From NCBI GenBank assembly GCA_030612835.1, contig JAUWND010000007.1, positions 1-34,584 of the forward strand: a stretch of DNA of 34,584 bases, written 5' to 3'. Shown here one piece after another: positions 1 through 7,700 of this stretch (positions within the stretch are counted from its first letter, which is position 1; the number at the start of each line of letters is the position of its first letter). The DNA comes from Candidatus Methanophagales archaeon (GTDB lineage: Archaea > Halobacteriota > Syntropharchaeia > Alkanophagales > Methanospirareceae). The notes below the pieces were generated by a model. The model was given only the letters and a program-made list of their open reading frames with translations. It was not told where the DNA came from and ran no database searches. Both the position numbers and the translations under genes were made by a program.

Positions 1-705
1 TAAATCATAATTGATGCTATAAGATGTGCCATATTTTGTGCCATCATGCCCACTTTCGCCACTTCGGTTTTGTCCATCTCCCCTGTCGTATACTAGCCCG
101 CCTTTTACTGTCTCGTGTACATAATTCTCTAAGGGTGCATCAGCCATATAGCCGTTCCAGGCTACTTCTTGGTCTTTTGTGAGTTCGTTATTATCATCGT
201 TTTCTTCGGACACTTTACCATCTTCGTCAACCACTGCTTTTAGGATACACTCCCAATTGGTATCAGTATAATCGAGTATAGCTCCTTCTGCACGATCCGC
301 CCAACTCAAAGGGTCTTCTCCTTCTGGTCTCCACTCGAATGTCATATCGCTCTCACCATCCGCAGGCAATTTTTCCACTTTTTCTTTTCCTATTTGCTGG
401 CCATCTGCGTATAATGTCACATTAAAACTTTCTTCAACCGGCGCATTTTCGTTATTCTTCACCGTAACTCCCACATAGTTCTCAAGGTTGAACCAGGGGC
501 TACCTTTAGCTATATCAGATTCCTCCAACCACTCGTAATGATAGGGTTTAATCGCCGTAATCTCAAGGTCTGGCTTTGATGACTGGTTCCCGTCATCAGC
601 TAAAGCAGGCATGCATAAGCACAAAAGCAAAAGCAAGCAGGATAATATAATTCCAACTCCCGTTACCGTTACACCGCCTATTCTTTTCATCTGCTTAATG
701 TTCAT
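1..705 (-). CDS. Partial secreted CARDB/DUF3344 protein (3' end outside window)
   Basis: This reading frame is missing from the ORF track because it runs off the window edge. It is open for 235 codons from an ATG at 705 to base 1. The start is supported by a strong GGAGGTGA site about 9 bases upstream; a second in-frame ATG lies at 690. The product begins with a signal peptide ending near CMPALA. A CARDB domain follows (DLEITAIKPYHYEW to about residue 185), then the first part of a DUF3344 domain (NGYMADAPLENY). It is very close to the neighbouring 626-aa gene along its whole visible length, so the pair is a recent tandem duplication. The spacing of 22 bases suggests one transcript. CARDB modules are Ig-like adhesion domains outside the cell; DUF3344 has no known function. 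I infer a secreted surface protein. Confidence 0.8.
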   Translation of the reverse strand, partial: MNIKQMKRIGGVTVTGVGIILSCLLLLLCLCMPALADDGNQSSKPDLEITAIKPYHYEWLEESDIAKGSPWFNLENYVGVTVKNNENAPVEESFNVTLYADGQQIGKEKVEKLPADGESDMTFEWRPEGEDPLSWADRAEGAILDYTDTNWECILKAVVDEDGKVSEENDDNNELTKDQEVAWNGYMADAPLENYVHETVKGGLVYDRGDGQNRSGESGHDGTKYGTSYSINYDL

Positions 706-727
706 ACTTTATCCTCACCTCCTTTAG

Positions 728-2608
728 TTAATATAATTTAATTGCCGGAATCAAATTGTTATACTCTTTACCATTTACATCCACGAACTTTGTGCATCTA
801 ATTATCCCCAATCCATCATCTACTTCTAATTCATCCATATGATGAATCTGCGGATAAGAGCCTGTGCGGATAGTGTAATTATAAATCACATCTTTTTTCA
901 ATGTTAACGTCCTGTTAAACGAGATATTGAGATAATCACCAGTGTAACCGTCCCAGCGAGCCTCTGCACAATCTCCAGCCGTTTCGTTCCAAATCTTTAC
1001 GAATTCGCTGTGTCCGCCTGTGCCTGGACATGGGGTAGTGTACATCCTGTTTACCGTAATATTCTGATACACCGTGATTGTTCCATTGTGCGTGCCGGAG
1101 ATGCTTGGATAAGGACTTTCTGGCGAGCCTGTATCGAATGACGTTTTATAAGTTATTACCAAAAAGGCATTCACAGGCATCATGTTATCGCCGTCATCAC
1201 CTTGAATTACCTTATTATCATAATCCTCAAGATACTTTGTCACATCAATTGCAGCCATCCCTATTTGTGCTTCTCCGGCACCGATAGTCATAGAAATGCC
1301 CGTTATATCCTCGCTGCTGCTCCAGTCATGATGGTATCCCTTATACAAACCCTCGCCCAGTTCTCTACCATTAAACTCAATGACATCGTCTTCTGAATCA
1401 TCTGCCCATGGAGAGACAACACAAAGTACCACTTCTTCTATCTCCAAATCCAAATGCTCACCCCGGAACTCAGCTTCGTTACGGCATTCATCTAAGTCAA
1501 GAAAACCGGCCTCGCCCCTCCTTCCACCAATTAGGATGTCCGCACCTTCAAGTATCCAATATTCCCTTTCCGGTGCTGAGGTATCCTCGTAAACCACGAG
1601 AATAGCTGGCGGTGCAAATGAAAACGCTGTTGCAAAGTCTTCGTCACTTCCGTCATTTAGATTCGTCACGCTCACCACATAAGTTCCGCTTTCTTTCATA
1701 TAATCCGTAATATCGTATGCATAAGTACCCCATGCATGATACTTATACGTGCCATAGGGCTCAGGCAAATCACCTTTTATCTCGTTATAGCTCTTTTCCA
1801 TGCTCAGATCCTCGGAGTTATAGGAAGGTGTCTCCAAGGTAACACCGATCTTCGGCGCTTTTGGCTCTCCTGCCCGCTTTGGCTTCGACCAGGTGTAGTA
1901 AATATACATTCTTGCCAGCTTTGTGCCATCTTCAATCTCTAAATCATAATTGATGTTATAGTATGTGCCATATTTTGTGCCATCATCACCAATATCGCCA
2001 CTTCGGTATTGACCATCGCCAGAGGTGTATAATATTCCACCTTTTATTGTGTCGTGTCTATAATTCTCTAGGGGCTCATCCGCCATATATCCGTTCCAAG
2101 CTACTTCTTGGTCTTCTGAGAATTCGTTATTATCCTCGTTTCCTTCGGACACATTACCCTCTTCGTCAACAACCGCTCTTAGCGTGTAAATCTTATTGGT
2201 ATCAGTATAAGAGAGTATAGCTCCTTCCGCTGTGTCAGCCCAACTCAAAGGGTCTTCACCTTCCGGTATCCATTCGAATGTCACATCAATAGCATCATCC
2301 GCTGACAATCCTTCCACGGTTTCGCTTCCTATTTGCTGGCCATCCGCGTATAACGTCACCTCAAAGCTTTCTGCTGCCACAACCCAGTTATTCTCCACGG
2401 TCACACCTACATAGTTCTTAAGGTTGAACCAGGGGCTACCCTTAGCTATATCATAATCGTCAAACCACTCGTAATGATAAGGTTTAATCGCAGTAATCGC
2501 AAGGTCTGACTCTTCCGCCTGTGCTAAAGCAGGCATGCATAAGCATAAAAGCAAGCCCGATGATATAATTGCAACTCCCGTTATCACTGTATCGCCTATT
2601 TTTTTCAT
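728..2608 (-). CDS. Secreted CARDB-DUF3344 surface protein, 626 aa
   Basis: The order is signal peptide (residues 1-31, ending CMPALAQA), one CARDB domain (about 35-175, starting SDLAITAIKPYHYEW), one DUF3344 domain (about 178-490) and a C-terminal tail of about 130 residues. The DUF3344 part opens with NGYMADEPLENY and closes with the family-typical GDDGDNMMPVNAFLVITY. The tail (GSPESPYPSISGTHNGTITV onward) is a beta-rich segment I cannot assign. The ATG at 2608 has only a weak GAGGGA site, and an in-frame stop lies seven codons upstream. No transmembrane anchor is visible, so the protein is probably secreted or held by the cell wall. Many N-x-T sequons fit archaeal glycosylation. It lies 18 bases after a broken paralogue and 22 bases before a close copy, probably in one operon. 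Confidence 0.85.
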   Translation of the reverse strand: MKKIGDTVITGVAIISSGLLLCLCMPALAQAEESDLAITAIKPYHYEWFDDYDIAKGSPWFNLKNYVGVTVENNWVVAAESFEVTLYADGQQIGSETVEGLSADDAIDVTFEWIPEGEDPLSWADTAEGAILSYTDTNKIYTLRAVVDEEGNVSEGNEDNNEFSEDQEVAWNGYMADEPLENYRHDTIKGGILYTSGDGQYRSGDIGDDGTKYGTYYNINYDLEIEDGTKLARMYIYYTWSKPKRAGEPKAPKIGVTLETPSYNSEDLSMEKSYNEIKGDLPEPYGTYKYHAWGTYAYDITDYMKESGTYVVSVTNLNDGSDEDFATAFSFAPPAILVVYEDTSAPEREYWILEGADILIGGRRGEAGFLDLDECRNEAEFRGEHLDLEIEEVVLCVVSPWADDSEDDVIEFNGRELGEGLYKGYHHDWSSSEDITGISMTIGAGEAQIGMAAIDVTKYLEDYDNKVIQGDDGDNMMPVNAFLVITYKTSFDTGSPESPYPSISGTHNGTITVYQNITVNRMYTTPCPGTGGHSEFVKIWNETAGDCAEARWDGYTGDYLNISFNRTLTLKKDVIYNYTIRTGSYPQIHHMDELEVDDGLGIIRCTKFVDVNGKEYNNLIPAIKLY

Positions 2609-2626
2609 CTGTTTATCCCTCAGCCT

Positions 2627-4495
2627 TTATTTATAACTTATCATCAAAAAGGCATTGCTCGGCATCATGCAGTCGCCATCATCACCCTGAGTAACCACGT
2701 TATCACTTGCATTGAGATAGCTCGTCACATCGGTTACGTTCACACCCACTTGAGCATCGGCAGCTCCTACGTTCATCGTTATCCCGTTTACCGTTCTGTT
2801 GCACGGACTACTATATCCACAGTACACACATCTTCCTAACTCGACACCATTGAAATATAGGTAGTTTGTCATTCCAGGCTCCCAGCTAAGTCCCGCCCAG
2901 GGAGAAACAACGCCAAGAGTTGCATTCGCTACTTCGCTCAGGTTTATACTGCCAGAGAAAGAAGCGTTATTAAGGCAGTCGGCTAAGGAAAGGAAACCAA
3001 CGTCGTTCCTTATTCCACCTATAATGATGTCCGCACCTTCATTTAGCCAGTACTCCCGTTCCGGCGTAGTTGCATTCTCATAGAGGACTAGAATAGCGGG
3101 CGCTGCAAAGGCATACTTCGCTGCAAAATCATGATCACTCCCATTATTCAGGTTTGTTATTTCCGCCACGTAAGTTCCACTTTCATTTACATACCCTGTT
3201 ATATTGTATGCATAAGTCCCCCACACATACTTATAGGGGGTGACTTCCCCTGCGATGTCGTTATAGCTTGTTTCCAGCTTCAGTTCATGAACGGTGCCTG
3301 ATGGCGTGTTTAGCGTAACGCCTATCTTTGGCGCCTTATATTTCGGCTGTGCCCAGGTATAATAGACGTATAATCTTGCCTGCTTTATGCTTCCCGGAAC
3401 CTCTAAATCGTAACTCACGTTAGTATATATGCCATATTCTGTGCAATCCAGACCATGATATTGACCATCGCCAGTTGTATAGATTATACCGCCTTTTATC
3501 TTGCCCTGAACATAATTCTCCAGGGGCGCATCGCATGCAAAGCCGTTCCAAACTACTTCCTGGTCTTCTATAAGTATGTTGTTCCCGTCATTACTTTCCG
3601 TAACCTCATTGTCTCCGTCAACCACTGCTCTTAGCTTGTAAAGTGTGCTGGTATTGGTATAAGAGCATACAGCACCTTCTGCAGCGTCAGTCCAACTTAG
3701 GGGGTCTGCTCCTTCTGGCACCCATTCGATTTTCACGTCTTTACTTCCGCCTGCTGACAATCCTGCCACTGTTTCGCTTCCTATTAGCTCGTCATCGGCA
3801 TATAGTGTCACAGCAAAGTTGTCGACAACTTCTGTGCCAAAATTCTTTACGGTAATATTCACATAGTTCATAAGATTGAACCAGGGCTCACCTTTAGGAA
3901 TACCCTCTTCCTCGGACCAAGCGTAATGATAAGGTTTAATAGCAGTAATTGTAAGGTCTGACTTTGTCACTGCTCGTCTTTCCAATACCAATATCGCGTT
4001 AGTAATGCTAACGTATGGGTCATCACAATCATCATCAAGTCGAGTGTACCAGGCATTGTTTCCAGACGAATTCACATAATCTGTAACATCCCACGTGTTC
4101 AGCTCAAACGTGTTGCTATCCACCATGCTTGTGTTAAGTTCATGTCCGTTAAACTTCAAGCAATTAGCGCAAGGTGGGTCGTAAGCTGTTAGATGCACCA
4201 TCGTTAGCTCTGCTTCGGTTACGTTACCCATGTCCACAGCACCATCAAAGGTTGTTGTCCCTGTATCATACGCGGAATGATAATTATCACCCTTCCACCT
4301 ACCATAATGAAGACCGTCAGTTCCGTCATTTATCCAGTATTGAACATCTTTAGGATTGTCCCCGCCTTCATATACCACCACCAGGACAATACCGTATACC
4401 CGGCCATCAAAGTCACCAACAGTCGCATTAATCTTGGTCGTAGTTGCTGTATTTACTGTCCCAGCCTTAACTAAATCTGATACATCATACCACAT
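2627..4495 (-). CDS. DUF3344-CARDB-DUF3344 protein, 3' part of a frameshifted gene
   Basis: This 622-codon frame starts abruptly in the middle of a DUF3344 domain (MWYDVSDLVKAG), with no signal peptide or ribosome site. It continues through the rest of that domain (to AILVLERRAV, about residue 153), a CARDB domain (SDLTITAIKPYHYAW, about 157-290) and a complete second DUF3344 (NGFACDAPLENYVQ to GDDGDCMMPSNAFLMISYK). The missing front half lies in another frame at 4471-4752. Alignment by eye with the paralogue at 34400-34520 shows the reading frame shifts at about 4510-4530, where this copy is 7 bases shorter. Downstream the frame is intact, so the damage is recent, or it is a sequencing error, or the shift is tolerated in translation. 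On current evidence it is a broken gene. Confidence 0.7.
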   Translation of the reverse strand: MWYDVSDLVKAGTVNTATTTKINATVGDFDGRVYGIVLVVVYEGGDNPKDVQYWINDGTDGLHYGRWKGDNYHSAYDTGTTTFDGAVDMGNVTEAELTMVHLTAYDPPCANCLKFNGHELNTSMVDSNTFELNTWDVTDYVNSSGNNAWYTRLDDDCDDPYVSITNAILVLERRAVTKSDLTITAIKPYHYAWSEEEGIPKGEPWFNLMNYVNITVKNFGTEVVDNFAVTLYADDELIGSETVAGLSAGGSKDVKIEWVPEGADPLSWTDAAEGAVCSYTNTSTLYKLRAVVDGDNEVTESNDGNNILIEDQEVVWNGFACDAPLENYVQGKIKGGIIYTTGDGQYHGLDCTEYGIYTNVSYDLEVPGSIKQARLYVYYTWAQPKYKAPKIGVTLNTPSGTVHELKLETSYNDIAGEVTPYKYVWGTYAYNITGYVNESGTYVAEITNLNNGSDHDFAAKYAFAAPAILVLYENATTPEREYWLNEGADIIIGGIRNDVGFLSLADCLNNASFSGSINLSEVANATLGVVSPWAGLSWEPGMTNYLYFNGVELGRCVYCGYSSPCNRTVNGITMNVGAADAQVGVNVTDVTSYLNASDNVVTQGDDGDCMMPSNAFLMISYK

Positions 4496-4752
4496 CCAGT
4501 GTTTTCCACAACCACTACATTCGAATTGTTATCCTTTTTACCCTGAAGGTGTATTAGTCCAAGGCTATTACTATCGTAAACGCCGTTAAACGTGACGTTT
4601 ACCCAGCCTTCATGAGTTTCCGTGACGGCCCATATACCAGTATATAAACGAGCCCATTTAACTGTGCCATTCGTTCTTGTTTCCACGGGCCATCCTGCGA
4701 AGTTGTAATCTGCTAAAGCAGGCGTGCATAAAAACAAACATGCAAAGACAAC
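4471..4752 (-). pseudogene. 5' remnant of the frameshifted DUF3344 gene
   Basis: The frame is open from 4752, just after an in-frame TAA, to 4471. It encodes the tail of a signal peptide (VVFACLFLCTPALA) followed by the front of a DUF3344 domain (TRTNGTVKWARLYTGIW, GWVNVTFNGVY, LIHLQGKKDNNSN). The related 851-aa gene has a full signal peptide starting MKKKGLATVV; here the matching first codons are absent. The only start the ORF track could use is a TTG at 4737 with no ribosome site, which would cut the signal peptide short. After NNSNV the frame diverges, while the correct continuation (CGKHWMWYDV) is in the next frame. Both the start and the frame are therefore lost, and this plus 2627-4495 is best read as one pseudogene. 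Confidence 0.7.
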
Positions 4753-4773
4753 TTATTTTATTTTGTTTTTGGC

Positions 4774-4792
4774 GTTATATAATCTTTTCGAT
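4774..4792 (-). promoter_or_regulatory. Possible internal TATA promoter before the broken gene
   Basis: On the minus strand the gap between the 1885-aa gene and the broken DUF3344 gene reads GAAAAGATTATATAACG, an A-rich BRE-like stretch followed by TTATATAA. A start point about 25 bases further on would fall near 4752, exactly where the remnant frame opens. It could drive the downstream genes separately, or be chance in AT-rich spacer DNA. Confidence 0.3.
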
Positions 4793-4793
4793 T

Positions 4794-7700
4794 TTATGGA
4801 TCACAGGGACATGTTAAATCCGGCGGGGGAGAATGTTTTGGAGAAGGTCCTGGGAATGGACAGGACAGCCAATCAGACGTATTAGAAGTCGTATTAGACT
4901 CGTTTCCAGATGTTAGTTTCACTCGTTTTATCACTTGAGAAACATAGAACTGGCCGATATAATCCTCCGATATATTAACCTCACTTGTTCTCACACCTAG
5001 GTGCATAGAGCCATTGAAATAAGATTCAAAGTCCATAGAAGACTTGGTCGCAATTGTCTCATCCTCCATGTAAGATGCATCACTTATCTTCTTGTGTATA
5101 GCAGTGCCTGCGTCTTTGTCCTTAGTGCAAATGCCTTGCAGCCATTTAGAAGTGTAGATTGTGGAGAAGCCATCAGAGAAGCTAAAGTAAGTGGGCAGGT
5201 ATTCTGCACGTGAGCTCTTTTCAAGGCCATGTGAGTCAAAAATCTCGTCCGAGGAATAGATTCCGCTACCATGCTCTATGACTTGCATTTGACCTTCCGA
5301 GAACACCTCATCTACCATCACATATCCCACACCACTCACGCTTTTCGGCCGACTTACTAATTTGTCGTACACCTTTAGCTTGTCGTTCTCCGTTTTAACT
5401 ATTAAGATGTGGATTGTCTTATCACCGACTTTTACTGTTACTTTTTCCTTGTTCTCTGCCATTATTAGTTTGGCTGTCTTTTCATCCGTAGAAACAGAGA
5501 TGACCATGTCGTCACTGGATTTAGTGATGGTTGCATTCTCCGCCCATTTAAGATCAAGGGTGTCCACGAGGAATCGAATGAGTTTATCGCTATCGTTTCC
5601 GGGAACATCACCCCAGTTAAAGAGATATTTAAGCTCTTTTTTCTCTGCCCATGATATGTTGAACAGACCGATGTAATCTTCTGAAGTCTTTGCATCCTTT
5701 GATTTTGAACCTATGTGCGTGACCCCAAAGAAGGAAGACGTAAATGCCATAGCTATGCTAGACGCATCCACTTCGCTTCTCGTATCATCCTTTATACGGG
5801 ATGCACTACTTATTTTCTTGTGTACGACAACATCAATCATATTGTTCTTGATGCAGATGTCCTGCATCCACTTAGAAGAGAAAGTAGTGGAGAAGCCATT
5901 AGAGAAGTTAAAGGAAGTGGGCATGTATTTGGCTTCTGTGGTCTTCTCAAGGCTAATGGTCTTGTTCTTTGTCTGTAAGTTTAAGACCTCATCAGAGGAA
6001 TAGAGGCCACTGCCATGTTCTGTAATGTCTAAACTTGTCCCGACTACTTCATCCACCGCTGTAATAGCAGAAGCGCTTACAGGTGACAGCTCGGTACACG
6101 ATAGTGTGACGACATTCTCAAGGCTATATGGACTTTGCGCTGTTGATAGCTCTTTGCTTACCATTACAAAACCTTCTCCGCTTACACTTCCACTTTCTGT
6201 AAAGGTGAGATCTATCGATTCCGGAACTTTAACCGTTATGGTTATTTCTCCGGTTGTGTTCTCCCCCGCCGAGAGATTACCTATTGTCCACTTGTTGTTT
6301 GTGCCTGCATCCGGAGCAGGATTGGCAGAGATGAATGTTACGCGTTCCGGATAGTTTTCTGTTATCGTGACATTTGTTAGATTTGACCCAACTGCATAGG
6401 AGTAATTTATCGTGTAATTCACTGTTCCACCGGGAGAGACGCTAGTCGGTGAGCTCGACTTTGTGATTGTAGGTATCCCGATGCATGACACCACATTCTC
6501 CCGACAGTTGTTATCTTCGTTTAATTCGTCTATGACATTGTCATTATCTGCGCATACCCTTATTGTGTCCGATTCGCCCGTACATACAATAACAGTATCG
6601 AATGTATCTGTGTATGACTCGCCAGGCGTCAAATTCACTGGCACCTGCTTATGCTCTGTCTCTACCCCGTCAATGAATAGCGAGGTGTTATGACCTGCCG
6701 GTGCTGTCGCACTGCCGATGTTGCGAATGATATAACTAACGGTGTAATCGCTCTCATTTATCCAGTTCTCCCATTCCTTCTTGATTTCCAGGTCAGGCGT
6801 CCTTACGCATGACCACACATTCTCCAGACAATTGTAATCTTCGTCTACGCATACTTTTATGGTGTACGATTCGTTCGTACATGCAATAAGAGTATCGAAT
6901 GTGCCTGTGTAGTTATCACCCGGCGCCAAATCCACTGGCACCTGCTTATGCTCTATCTTCACCCCGTCAACGAATAGCGTGGTGTTATGACCTGCCGGTG
7001 CTATCGCATTGCCGTTATTGAGAACGACATAAGTGACATTGTAATGGGTTTCATTTACCCAGCTCTCCCATTTATCTACAATCTCTAAGTCTGGTAGTTT
7101 CTCTATATATTGCACCACCAAAAAGGCATTTGTAGGCATCATGTTGTCGCCATCATCTGCCTGACCAACCACGTTCTCGCTGCCTTTGTGATACAAACTT
7201 GTTACATCTGTTACGTCCACCCCGACTTGTGCATTCCCGCTACCTATCTCCATGGTCATGCTGTCTATGGATTCGTCATACGTTCCACCGAAGCCGTGAT
7301 ACACAGCAGTTCCGAGTTGTTCGCCGTTGAAGAACAGGTAGCTTGTCGTGCCGGGAGTCCCGGTGGAACCAGCCCATGGTGATACCACACCGAGCGTTGC
7401 ACTCATCACCTCGTCAGTCGTATGGCTTGCTGATGGGAACGTTGCGTTGTTTATGCACTCCTGCCACGCGAGGTAGCCGCCGTCTTGCCGCCGTCCACAT
7501 AGGAGTACGTCAGCCCCATTATTGACCCAATATTCAATTAGCGGTGCCTCTTCATCTTCGTAGACGAACACGATACCAGGTGCTGCGATGCAGAAGCTTT
7601 TACCGCCTGTTCTCTTCACGGTCACCGTGTAAATACCACTCGCCTGAATATAATTAGTCAGGTCGTAGACGTAATTACCCCATGGGAATACCCACATTGC

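Noticed and set aside
4735-4737. TTG at 4737 as a real start codon
   Set aside because: It would remove the front of the signal peptide and has no ribosome site; the homologous signal peptide starts further upstream, where this copy has a stop.
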